A stretch of 64,000 nucleotides of DNA, from assembly GCF_003944705.1 (NCBI RefSeq), contig NZ_RWIS01000015.1:62001-126000 (forward strand). Reading direction: 5' to 3'. Within the stretch, counting starts at the first letter, position 1, and each line of letters begins with the position of its first letter. Positions 41,646 to 49,061 of the stretch are shown here, in pieces. Both the position numbers and the translations under genes were made by a program. The notes beneath the pieces were generated by a model. That model did no database searches and was not told the DNA's origin. It worked only from the letters and a program-made list of their open reading frames with translations. This stretch comes from Hymenobacter metallilatus (lineage in GTDB: Bacteria > Bacteroidota > Bacteroidia > Cytophagales > Hymenobacteraceae).

Positions 41646-43361
41646 ATGGCTGATACTCCCAAACTTTCCGAAGTCGAGCACGTCAAGGCAGCCAGCAACT
41701 ACCTGCGTGGCACCCTGGCCGAAAGCCTCGTGAACCCGCTCACCGGCGCCCTCTATCCCGACGATACCCACCTGATCAAGTTCCACGGCTCCTACCAGCA
41801 GACGGACCGGGACCTAGACTCGGAGCGCAAGCGCCAGAAGCTGGAACCGCTGTATTCGCTCATGATTCGGGTGCGGGTGCCGGGCGGCATTGCCTCGCCG
41901 GCGCAGTGGCTGCGCATGGATGAGCTGGCCGACGAGTACGGCAACCACACGCTCAAGCTCACCACCCGCCAGGCCTTCCAGCTGCACGGCGTGCTCAAGC
42001 GCGACCTAAAAAAAACCATCCAGGGCTTCAACGAGGCCCTGCTGGACAGCATTGCGGGCTGCGGCGACGTGAACCGCAACGTGATGTGCAACCCCAACCC
42101 GCACGAGAGCCCCCTGCACGCGGCCGTGTACGAGGTGTCGAAGCAGATCAGCGCCCACCTCACGCCCCGAACCTCGGCCTACTGGGACTTGTGGCTGAAC
42201 GGGGAGCCGCAGTTCACCAGCGCGCCCAACGAGGGCGAGGAGGACGCCGAGCCCATCTACGGCAAAACCTACCTGCCCCGCAAGTTCAAGATTGCCCTGG
42301 CCATCCCGCCCTACAACGATACCGACATCTTCGCCAACGACCTAGGCCTGATTGCCATTGAGGAACGGGGCCGGCTGGTGGGCTTCAACGTGGCCGTGGG
42401 CGGCGGCATGGGCATGACCTTTGGCATGCCTGACACTTACCCCCGCCTGGCCGACATCATCGGCTTCGTACCCACTGAGAAGGTGGTGGACGCCTGCGAG
42501 AAAATCGTGACGATTCAGCGCGACTGGGGCAACCGGGAAAACCGCAAGTTCTCCCGCCTCAAGTACACCGTGGACCGCGTAGGCCTCGACGTGTTCAAAG
42601 CCGAGCTGGACCAGCGCCTGGGCTTCACGGTGGAGCCCGCCCGCCCCTACCAGTTCCGCAGCTCCGGCGACGCCTACGGCTGGTCCATCCAGGCCGATGG
42701 CCGGGCCCACCTCACGCTGTTCGTGGAAGGCGGCCGCATCCTCGACCGGGACGGCTATGCCCTCAAAACTGCCCTGCGCGAAATTGCGGGCTTCCACACC
42801 GGCGACTTCCGCCTCACCGGCAACCAGAACCTTATCATCGCCAACATTGCCCCCGAGCACCGGCTGAGTGTGCAGGCGGTACTGCAGCGGCACGGTGTGG
42901 CTGTGGAGGCCGGCAAAGAACTCACCGGGCTGCGGCGCGGGGCGCTGGCCTGCGTGGCCCTGCCGACCTGCACGCTGGCCTTCGCGGAAGCCGAGCGGTA
43001 TCTTCCGGAATTATTGGATAGATTGGACCGGGTGATTCGCCAACAGGGTCTGGCTCAGGACGATATTCTGCTGCGGATGACGGGCTGCCCCAACGGCTGT
43101 GCCCGCCCCTACCTCGGCGAAATCGGGCTGGTGGGCCGGGCCGTGGGCCGCTACAACCTCTACCTCGGTGCCGCTTTCAACGGGGAGCGGATGAACAAGC
43201 TCTACAAGGAAATGCTGGACGAAGACGGCATCGTGCGGGAGCTCACGCCCCTGCTCGCCGACTACGCCCAGAACCGCCAGCCCCAGGAGCGGTTTGGTGA
43301 TTTCGTCATCCGCCAGGGTTACGTGCAGCCCACCGCAAGCGGCCTCACGTTTCACGAGTAA
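41646..43361 (+). CDS. cysI: Sulfite reductase hemoprotein subunit, CysI
   Basis: 571 residues, normal length. It shows the duplicated ferredoxin/nitrite-reductase-like folds, with LKLTTRQAFQLHGVLKRDLK, GDVNRNVMCNPNP, NVAVGGGMGMTFGMP and the siroheme / iron-sulfur ligands Cys436, Cys442, Cys481 and Cys485 (ACVALPTC and TGCPNGCARP). It reduces sulfite to sulfide with six electrons delivered by CysJ. Siroheme is supplied by cobA and the siroheme-synthase fusion on either side. A family B repeat follows. Confidence 0.94.
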   Translation: MADTPKLSEVEHVKAASNYLRGTLAESLVNPLTGALYPDDTHLIKFHGSYQQTDRDLDSERKRQKLEPLYSLMIRVRVPGGIASPAQWLRMDELADEYGNHTLKLTTRQAFQLHGVLKRDLKKTIQGFNEALLDSIAGCGDVNRNVMCNPNPHESPLHAAVYEVSKQISAHLTPRTSAYWDLWLNGEPQFTSAPNEGEEDAEPIYGKTYLPRKFKIALAIPPYNDTDIFANDLGLIAIEERGRLVGFNVAVGGGMGMTFGMPDTYPRLADIIGFVPTEKVVDACEKIVTIQRDWGNRENRKFSRLKYTVDRVGLDVFKAELDQRLGFTVEPARPYQFRSSGDAYGWSIQADGRAHLTLFVEGGRILDRDGYALKTALREIAGFHTGDFRLTGNQNLIIANIAPEHRLSVQAVLQRHGVAVEAGKELTGLRRGALACVALPTCTLAFAEAERYLPELLDRLDRVIRQQGLAQDDILLRMTGCPNGCARPYLGEIGLVGRAVGRYNLYLGAAFNGERMNKLYKEMLDEDGIVRELTPLLADYAQNRQPQERFGDFVIRQGYVQPTASGLTFHE

Positions 43362-43370
43362 CCGATAGAA

Positions 43371-43463
43371 CGTCATGCTGAGCTTGCCGAAGCATCTCTA
43401 CCGCTTCGTTCTCACGATTGAGTTAGCCAGCGGTAGAGATGCTTCGGCAAGCTCAGCATGACG
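43371..43463. repeat. Dispersed palindromic repeat, family B, copy 3
   Basis: Nearly perfect arms: CGTCATGCTGAGCTTGCCGA, continuing AGCATCTCTACCGC, and the full complement ending GCTCAGCATGACG. The centre is short. It is the most intact copy of this family in the window. Confidence 0.85.
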
Positions 43464-43507
43464 GCCAACTTCCTTCCTGCATCCGACCCCAACCATCACC
43501 AACCACC

Positions 43508-45022
43508 ATGCCTCTTTCCTCCAACAACGCCCTGCCCCAGCCCGAGCCGCCGCCCGCGGTGCCCGATGGCAACCGGCTGTTTCCGGTGTTTCTGAAGCTG
43601 GAACAGCTGCACGTGCTGCTGGTGGGCGGCGGGGCCGTGGGCTTTGAGAAGCTCTCGGCCATGCTGGCCAACAGCCCCAACGCGGCCATTACGGTGGTGG
43701 CTACCTGGTTTGGGCCCGAGCTGCGGGTGCTGGCCGGCCAGCACCCCGCCGTGCAGCTGCGCGAGCAGCCCTACGACCCCACCCACCTCGTCGGCCACGA
43801 CTTGGTGATTGTGGCTACCAACGACAAAGCCCTGAACCTGCAGATCAAGGCCGACGCCACCCGCCAGCGCCTGCTCTGCAACGTGGCCGATACGCCCGCC
43901 GCCTGCGACTTTTACCTGGGCTCCATTGTGCAGAAGGGCGACCTGAAAATTGCCATCAGCACCAACGGCAAGTCGCCCACCATTGCCAAGCGCCTGCGCG
44001 AAATGCTCACCCACACCCTCCCCGACGAGCTGCACGAAGTGCTCCAGCGCATGGCCCAGATTCGGGAGAAGGTGGGCGGCGACTTCGCTCACAAGGTAAA
44101 ATCCCTGAACGCCGTAACGGCCGAGCTAACCGGCGGCCCGGCCTACGAGTCGCCGGCGGCGGCGCGGTGGCGCAAGATTGCCACCGGGGCCCTGCTGGCC
44201 TTTGCGGCTATGCTGGTATTCAACATCCTGAGCTACTACTTCACCTGGCAGCAGGTGTGGGGCGCGGCTACTCACGCCGAAACCTTCTGGATTTTTGTGG
44301 CCATCGGCTTCGGCGCCCAGCTCATTGATGGGCTGCTGGGCATGGGCTACGGCGTGGTCACGGCCATCAGCCTGATGAGCCTGAATATCAGCCCAGCCGC
44401 CGTGAGTGCCAGCATCCACACCGCCGAAATGTTTGCTAGCGGAGCCTCGGGCTACCACCACTACCGCTTCGGCAACGTGAACAAGCGCCTGTTCAAAGTG
44501 CTGCTGATTCCGGGCGTGTTGGGGGCTATTACGGGCGCGTACCTGTTGTCGCACTTCGGCGAGAAATACGGCAGTTATGTGAAGCCGCTGCTGGCCGTGT
44601 ACCTGCTGCTGCTGGGCGTGCGCATCATCACCAAGGCCTTTGCCCAGACGCAGCAACGCAAAAAGCACCGGAAACTAGGGCTGCTAGCCGCGGCCGGCGG
44701 CTTCCTCGATTCGTTTGGGGGTGGCGGCTGGGGGCCGCTGGTCACCAGCACGCTCATTGCCGGGGGCCGCACCCCGCAGTACGTTATCGGCTCGGTGAGC
44801 GTCACGGAGTTCTTCGTCACGTTTGCCAGCGCCGTTACGTTCTTCGCCACCCTGGGCATCTCGCACTGGCAGATTATCCTGGGCCTGATCATCGGGGGCG
44901 TGGCCGCCGCGCCCCTGGCCGCCCGCCTGGCCGGCCGCCTGCCCGTGCGCTGGATGTTCGTGGGCGTAGGCCTGATGGTAATTGTGTGGAGCCTGTGGGC
45001 GCTGCGTAAGCTGTTTATGTAG
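43508..45022 (+). CDS. Siroheme synthase (precorrin-2 dehydrogenase/ferrochelatase) fused to TSUP sulfite-exporter-type transporter
   Basis: 504 residues from the ATG at 43508; the upstream frame lies in a repeat. Residues about 20-215 form the CysG-N/Met8-like domain: LFPVFLKLEQLHVLLVGGGAVGFEKL (an NAD motif), DLVIVATNDKALN, LLCNVADTPAACDF and ISTNGKSPTIAKRLRE. Residues about 225-504 hold about eight membrane helices of the TauE/SafE (TSUP) family, with FGAQLIDGLLGMGYGVVTAI and GGFLDSFGGGGWGPLVTSTL as the two repeat signatures. The first half makes siroheme from precorrin-2. The second would move sulfate, sulfite or another sulfur anion. The single frame joins the two without a break. Confidence 0.9.
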   Translation: MPLSSNNALPQPEPPPAVPDGNRLFPVFLKLEQLHVLLVGGGAVGFEKLSAMLANSPNAAITVVATWFGPELRVLAGQHPAVQLREQPYDPTHLVGHDLVIVATNDKALNLQIKADATRQRLLCNVADTPAACDFYLGSIVQKGDLKIAISTNGKSPTIAKRLREMLTHTLPDELHEVLQRMAQIREKVGGDFAHKVKSLNAVTAELTGGPAYESPAAARWRKIATGALLAFAAMLVFNILSYYFTWQQVWGAATHAETFWIFVAIGFGAQLIDGLLGMGYGVVTAISLMSLNISPAAVSASIHTAEMFASGASGYHHYRFGNVNKRLFKVLLIPGVLGAITGAYLLSHFGEKYGSYVKPLLAVYLLLLGVRIITKAFAQTQQRKKHRKLGLLAAAGGFLDSFGGGGWGPLVTSTLIAGGRTPQYVIGSVSVTEFFVTFASAVTFFATLGISHWQIILGLIIGGVAAAPLAARLAGRLPVRWMFVGVGLMVIVWSLWALRKLFM

Positions 45023-45049
45023 CACACGCTTCAGCTGGTGTTTTGACGC

Positions 45050-45087
45050 AAAACCGCCCCACCGGAACATGCCGGTGGGGCGGTTTT
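45050..45087. terminator. Bidirectional intrinsic terminator at the end of the sulfur cluster
   Basis: The 16-bp stem AAAACCGCCCCACCGG / CCGGTGGGGCGGTTTT with a 6-base loop lies between convergent genes. Confidence 0.88.
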
Positions 45088-45139
45088 GGTTTTCGCGCAG
45101 TGGTTCGCGTTGGTAGGCGCAGGGTTTTGCAGTAGCCGT

Positions 45140-46114
45140 TTATATACCTTCTGGCAGCAGCGCGTCTGGTTGGGTTGATGCCTGGCCCGGTGATGAGGAA
45201 GTAGTGCGCTGCACCATCCACAGCAAGCAGAACAATACCAGCGCACTCAGCACCACTACTGCCGCGTAGGCCCAGGGCGAGCCGAAAGCAGCCACCACAT
45301 CGTCGGTGGCTGTACCTTCTTTTTGGTGCAGCATGGCATTGAATGCAAAGAAATTGTTGAGGAAGTGGACACCCATGCACAGCCACAGGGAGCGGGTACG
45401 GAAGTACAACCAGCCCATCAGCAGCCCCAGCCCAAACGTCGCCAGGCTTTGGGGCGGATTCAGGTGCATAATCCCGAAAATCAGGGCCGACTGGCCGATG
45501 GCAATCCAGGGACGGTCGGGGAAATTGCGCAACAGGCCCTGGAGCACCACCCCGCGCAGCAACAGTTCTTCCATTACCGGGGCCACTATGCACAACATGA
45601 GAAACCCAACGACCGGTACTTTCATCAGTTCCCGATAGGTTTCGCCGGAGGAGAATGTGGGCAGATGTAGCAGATGAACCAGCGTCAGGACCATATCGGC
45701 CGACAACACCAGCACCGGCAAGGCGAGCAGCAGCCAGCCGGGTACCTGGCCGTGCAGATTGATACCGGGCCAGCGCGTCTTATTTCTCCACCGCAAAAAA
45801 CCCAGCACGCTACAGTTAGCGGCACTTACACCGAGAAATAACACCACCGGCCGGGGCATTTCCAGCATTTTCTCCCCAACCAGAAGAATGGGTAAGCCAA
45901 TCAGTAACGACAGCAAGAGGTACCACCCCAGAAACGCCCAGCTTTCCTTGATAGTCGGGTACACTGTAGCCGGCGGGTTGGTTGCCACCACGGGCGCTTC
46001 GATAATAATAGATTCCACGAAAAAGCAGGATAAAACGACGCCTAAAGCTACGTCCAAACTGCTCCTAAACGCAAACAACCGGGGCCTTGCGGCCCCGGCT
46101 GTCACAGCTGGCAT
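45140..46114 (-). CDS. CPBP family intramembrane metalloprotease (CAAX-protease-like)
   Basis: 324 residues, about eight hydrophobic helices. The ABI/CPBP motifs are present: APVMEELLLRGVVLQGLL (the Glu-Glu-x3-Arg motif), ALIFGIMHLNPPQ (His) and CMGVHFLNNFFAF (His, Asn). These would form a membrane-buried metal site. A GC-rich hairpin lies inside the first codons (46079..46098), so the real start may be further downstream. The substrate is unknown. Confidence 0.82.
   Translation of the reverse strand: MPAVTAGAARPRLFAFRSSLDVALGVVLSCFFVESIIIEAPVVATNPPATVYPTIKESWAFLGWYLLLSLLIGLPILLVGEKMLEMPRPVVLFLGVSAANCSVLGFLRWRNKTRWPGINLHGQVPGWLLLALPVLVLSADMVLTLVHLLHLPTFSSGETYRELMKVPVVGFLMLCIVAPVMEELLLRGVVLQGLLRNFPDRPWIAIGQSALIFGIMHLNPPQSLATFGLGLLMGWLYFRTRSLWLCMGVHFLNNFFAFNAMLHQKEGTATDDVVAAFGSPWAYAAVVVLSALVLFCLLWMVQRTTSSSPGQASTQPDALLPEGI
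46079..46098 (-). terminator. Possible terminator of the amino-acid permease transcript
   Basis: Perfect stem CCGGGGCC / GGCCCCGG with a 4-base loop and then T-rich sequence in the minus direction. It lies 30-50 bases after the permease stop but overlaps the proposed start of the CPBP gene. Confidence 0.45.
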
Positions 46115-46127
46115 ATCTCGCCAATTT

Positions 46128-47585
46128 TTACTTCTCTATAGTTAATTCCCCAGCCTGCCCCAGCTTGCTGTGCTTGCGGCCGTAGCCGTAGTAGATGGCC
46201 AGGCCAATAGCCAGCCACACGGCCAGCCGCAGCCAGGTTTCCCAGGGCAGCGACACCATCATCACCACGCAGGTGAGAATGCCCAGGATGGGCACCACTG
46301 GCACCCAGGGCGTGCGGAACCCGCGCGGGGCATCGGGCTCCCGCTTGCGCATGATGAGGATGCCCACGCACACCATCACGAAGGCCAGCAGCGTGCCGAT
46401 GCTCGTCATCTCGCCCACCACCGAAATGGGCACGAAGCCCGCAAACAGCGCAATGAACAGCCCCAGCAGCAGGTTCGACTGCAGCGGCGTGCGGAACCGC
46501 TCGTGAATCCGGGCGAAAACCGGGGGCAGCAGGCCGTCTTTGGCCATGCTGAAAAACACCCGGCTCTGCCCCAGCAAATCCACCAGAATTACGGAGGTGT
46601 AGCCGATGATGATGGCCAGAATCACGGCCGACGACAACCAGGCGTAGGGCGTTTTCTCGATGGCAATGGCCACCGGCGCGGCGCTGTTCTTGAACTCGGT
46701 GTAGTTGGCCAGGCCCGTCATCACGTGCCCGAACAGCACGAACAGCACGGTGCAAATCAGCAACGAGCCGATGATACCGATGGGCATGTTGCGCTGGGGG
46801 TTCTTGGTTTCCTGGGCCATGGTGGCCACAATATCAAACCCGATGAACACAAAGAACACCACGCCCGCCCCGCGCAGGATGCCGCTCCAGCCAAACTCCC
46901 CAAACACGCCGATATTCTCCGGGATGTAGGGTTGGTAGTTAGTGGGGTCGATGTACTGCCAGCCCAGGGCAATGAACACCAGCACTACGGCCACTTTCAG
47001 CGTGACCACCAGCGCATTAAACCACGCCGAGCCCGACGTGCCGCGGATAATAATCATGGTAATAGCCAGCACAATGAGCATGGCCGGAATATTCACGAAG
47101 CCGTGCACCTCAGCCCCGTTGGCCAGCTTGGCCGTCTCAAAGGGCGACATCACCAGCTGCGGGGGCAGGTTGATGCCATATTTGCTCAGGAATTTGAGCA
47201 GGTACTGCGACCAACTGATGGCCACCGTGGCCGCGCCCACCGAGTACTCCAGCACCAAATCCCAGCCGATAATCCAGGCGAAAAGCTCGCCCATGGTAGC
47301 GTAGGCGTAGGTATAGGCCGAGCCGGCCACCGGCACCATGGAGGCAAACTCGGCGTAGCACAGCGCCGAGAAGGCGCAGCCCACGGCCGCTACCACAAAC
47401 GAGAGCGTCACGGCCGGGCCGGCGTTGTTGGCGGCGGCAATGCCGGTGAGCGAGAACAAACCCGCCCCAATAATCACCCCAATGCCGATGGCAATGAGGT
47501 TGAAGCCGTTCAGACTTCGTTTCAGCGTTCCGGCGCCGGTTTCGGCGGCCTCCTGCCGTAGCAGTTCCAATGATTTTCTGAGCAT
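46128..47585 (-). CDS. APC-superfamily amino-acid permease under SAM-riboswitch control
   Basis: 485 residues from the ATG at 47585; an ATG at 47597 is also possible but directly abuts a perfect GC palindrome (47598-47611). Twelve or more helices; the family hallmarks are FNLIAIGIGVIIGAGLFSLTG, FSALCYAEFASMVPVAGSAY, FFVFIGFDIVATMAQETKNP and DLLGQSRVFFSMAKDGLLP, as in the cationic amino-acid transporter (CAT) branch. The gene lies 160 bases behind a SAM-I riboswitch and a Cys-rich micro-ORF identical in layout to that of the cys genes. A role in taking up methionine or cysteine is therefore inferred. The family alone does not give the substrate. Confidence 0.88.
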   Translation of the reverse strand: MLRKSLELLRQEAAETGAGTLKRSLNGFNLIAIGIGVIIGAGLFSLTGIAAANNAGPAVTLSFVVAAVGCAFSALCYAEFASMVPVAGSAYTYAYATMGELFAWIIGWDLVLEYSVGAATVAISWSQYLLKFLSKYGINLPPQLVMSPFETAKLANGAEVHGFVNIPAMLIVLAITMIIIRGTSGSAWFNALVVTLKVAVVLVFIALGWQYIDPTNYQPYIPENIGVFGEFGWSGILRGAGVVFFVFIGFDIVATMAQETKNPQRNMPIGIIGSLLICTVLFVLFGHVMTGLANYTEFKNSAAPVAIAIEKTPYAWLSSAVILAIIIGYTSVILVDLLGQSRVFFSMAKDGLLPPVFARIHERFRTPLQSNLLLGLFIALFAGFVPISVVGEMTSIGTLLAFVMVCVGILIMRKREPDAPRGFRTPWVPVVPILGILTCVVMMVSLPWETWLRLAVWLAIGLAIYYGYGRKHSKLGQAGELTIEK

Positions 47586-47714
47586 ACAGAGGTGCATCGG
47601 GCCGCGGCCCGACAGGTCGTAAAAAAGAGAAAGAGAAAAGCAGATAAAGCTTCCTGCCCCGCCTCAGCGGGCGCGCAGCCGTTCGGGCCACGGCGGGCCG
47701 GAACCAGGAGAATA

Positions 47715-47746
47715 GGGCCGCTGCCTCCTTAGCGGGAGACCGGCCC
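47715..47746 (-). promoter_or_regulatory. GC-rich hairpin between the second Cys-rich micro-ORF and the permease
   Basis: Outer pairing GGGCCG with CGGCCC and inner CTCC with GGAG. It lies about 10 bases past the micro-ORF stop. It occupies the place equivalent to the nested hairpins before cysH, although the sequence differs. Confidence 0.4.
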
Positions 47747-47756
47747 GGCAGCCAAA

Positions 47757-47861
47757 CTAGCTACAACAACCCGCGCAACAACACCCCGTGGGCGCGCCTA
47801 ACGGGCACAGCACGGCAGCGGATACAACGGAACGGGCAAGTAAGCGGGGCGAAAAGTCCAC
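47757..47861 (-). CDS. Second cysteine-rich leader micro-ORF (34 residues)
   Basis: GTG start 6 bases after the 3' strand of P1 and TAG stop. The residues are MDFSPRLLARSVVSAAVLCP, then LGAPTGCCCAGCCS, with Cys at 19, 27, 28, 29, 32 and 33. Four of the six Cys codons are TGT. It shares with the cysH micro-ORF its place, the GCCGTG start context, a neutral hydrophobic N-terminal half and a C-terminal Cys cluster, but little exact sequence. A longer reading frame (minus, 47761..48135) overlaps it but runs through the riboswitch and is not believable. Confidence 0.68.
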   Translation of the reverse strand: MDFSPRLLARSVVSAAVLCPLGAPTGCCCAGCCS

Positions 47862-47867
47862 GGCAAG

Positions 47868-47965
47868 TTGTTTTTATATGGTCAGGAATTGGCACCGTTC
47901 CGGAGTTGCGGATGGTTGCCGACGCTTCTTCGAGCCTGTCTCTCAGCGCCTCTGTATAAAAACAA
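47868..47965 (-). promoter_or_regulatory. SAM-I riboswitch upstream of the amino-acid permease
   Basis: The same P1 pairing (TTGTTTTTATA with TATAAAAACAA) and the core ACAGAGGCGCTGAGAGACAG, GCTCGAAGAAGCG, TCGGCAACC and CGGTGCCAATTCCTGACC. P1, the promoter and the CATCAATTCTTT leader are almost identical to the copy before cysH. The internal P3/P4 loops have diverged with compensation, which argues for function. Confidence 0.88.
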
Positions 47966-47993
47966 TCCTTTGGGCTAGAAAGAATTGATGCGG

Positions 47994-48001
47994 CAAAGGT
48001 A
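47994..48001 (-). promoter_or_regulatory. -7 promoter element of the permease transcript (TACCTTTG)
   Basis: An exact TAnnTTTG match on the minus strand, followed by CATCAATTCTTT as in the cysH leader. It lies about 28 bases before the riboswitch. Confidence 0.68.
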
Positions 48002-48410
48002 AAGCTGGATTGCTGCCCCCGCAAACCCACCTGTTTTAGCGTCTGTAAACCGTAACGAAAGCCGGCACTCTGCCGCCTCTGGGTCGTCAGGCTAGGCCCC
48101 GTAAAGCCTGACGGTTCTCTCCCTGAGGCTGTCAACTACTTTCCAAACAGCTTTACTCATTGTCCACTTCCCTGGCGCCGACCCAGCGGTATAACGCCCG
48201 CCTGCTCGCCTCTGAACAGGCGGCCTGCTACGCCTGCCGCTAAGCCGAAAAACCCGCGACGCGCGCCGGAATCGAAGGTTTAACGGCGAAATTTATATTT
48301 TTTCCCGGCCGGTTTTAGGCGAAACTGGCACCGGAGTTGCAACCGTCGGAATAGCCGCCGGCGGGTACGCCGCGGCTTCACTCGCATTCAACCTCAACTC
48401 ACATAGCCTC
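48002..48410. other. Intergenic region between divergent permease and Spy-like genes
   Basis: About 410 bases. It holds a hairpin near 48087-48113 (GTCAGGCTAGGCCCCGTAAA, then GCCTGAC) and a CCTGCTCGCCTCTGAACAGG hairpin near 48200. An AT-rich patch (AAATTTATATTTTTT) precedes the sigma-54-type promoter at 48326. No coding frame is convincing. Confidence 0.5.
48326..48341 (+). promoter_or_regulatory. Sigma-54-type promoter (-24/-12)
   Basis: TGGCAC, five bases, TTGCA. The GG and GC dinucleotides are separated by exactly ten bases, matching the consensus TGGCACG-N4-TTGCA with one change at the seventh base. Transcription would begin about 12 bases later and leave a leader of about 60 bases before the ATG at 48411. 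Confidence 0.5.
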
Positions 48411-48851
48411 ATGAAAAAGCTCCTGGTTCTCTTCGCCGCCTTCTCCCTGTCCGCCGCTGCCGCTTCGGCCCAAACTACGCCCGTGAAAGCCGCCCACGGC
48501 CGGCACATGAAAGGCGACAAGGCCGCTAAAACGCCCGAGCAGCGCGCCGACCACACCGCCCAGGCCCTCACCAAACAGCTCGGCCTCTCGGCCGCCCAAA
48601 CTGCCCAGGTACGCCAGCTGGCCCTCGACCGTGCCCGGCAGATGGACGCCCACAAAGCCCAGGCCGGCACTGCCTCTCCCGCCGATAAAAAACAGCACCG
48701 CGCCGCCATGCAGGCCGAAAAAGCTCAGTACGATGCCAAGCTGAAGCAAATCCTGAGCGCCGACCAGTACGCCAAGTACACCCAGCGCCAGGCCGACAAA
48801 ATGGCCAAGCACAAAGCCCACCGTCAGGGCATGAAACAAGGCAAAAGCTAA
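48411..48851 (+). CDS. Spy/CpxP-like small periplasmic protein
   Basis: 146 residues. The signal peptide is MKKLLVLFAAFSLSAAAASA, cleaved near ASAQ. The mature part is highly charged and helical: TPEQRADHTAQALTKQLGLS, AAQTAQVRQLALDRARQMDA, then AQYDAKLKQILSADQYAKYT, ending in HRQGMKQGKS. The L.L...Q..K pattern and the ILSADQYAKY ending are those of Spy/CpxP-like and Bacteroidota DUF4890-like proteins, which act as periplasmic chaperones or stress sensors. It is a stand-alone gene with a sigma-54-like promoter before it and its own terminator. Confidence 0.78.
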   Translation: MKKLLVLFAAFSLSAAAASAQTTPVKAAHGRHMKGDKAAKTPEQRADHTAQALTKQLGLSAAQTAQVRQLALDRARQMDAHKAQAGTASPADKKQHRAAMQAEKAQYDAKLKQILSADQYAKYTQRQADKMAKHKAHRQGMKQGKS

Positions 48852-48870
48852 GCCTCTTTCCCACTTACCG

Positions 48871-48904
48871 AAAAGCCCCGACGAGGTTCGTCGGGGCTTT
48901 TTTG
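48871..48904 (+). terminator. Intrinsic terminator after the Spy-like gene
   Basis: AAAAGCCCCGACGA / TCGTCGGGGCTTTT with a three-base loop and a T-run. Confidence 0.9.
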
Positions 48905-48925
48905 TGTATTGATTTAGTACCAGAA

Positions 48926-49046
48926 CTGTCATCCTGAGCATTCCGCGAATTAAGCGGAGACGAAGGACCTTCAAACGATAGAACGAGTCATTGCTACGGC
49001 AACCATTCTAACGTTAAAAGGTCCTTCGCTGCACTCAGGATAACAC
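48926..49046. repeat. Dispersed palindromic repeat, family A, copy 6
   Basis: The left end is TGTCATCCTGAGCATTCCGC with GAAGGACCTT; the right end is AGGTCCTTCGCTGCACTCAG with GATAACA. An inner palindrome lies in the centre (GCTACGGC). It lies between the Spy-like and EcsC genes. Confidence 0.78.
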
Positions 49047-49061
49047 TATGACTACGACATA

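Noticed and set aside
46170-47561. A 463-residue open frame opposite the permease
   Set aside because: Composition is His/Arg/Gln-rich antisense; the permease on the minus strand has a full set of family motifs.
47761-48135. A 124-residue minus-strand frame covering the second riboswitch
   Set aside because: It runs through the promoter and the structured RNA. The shorter Cys-rich frame fits the paralogous arrangement.
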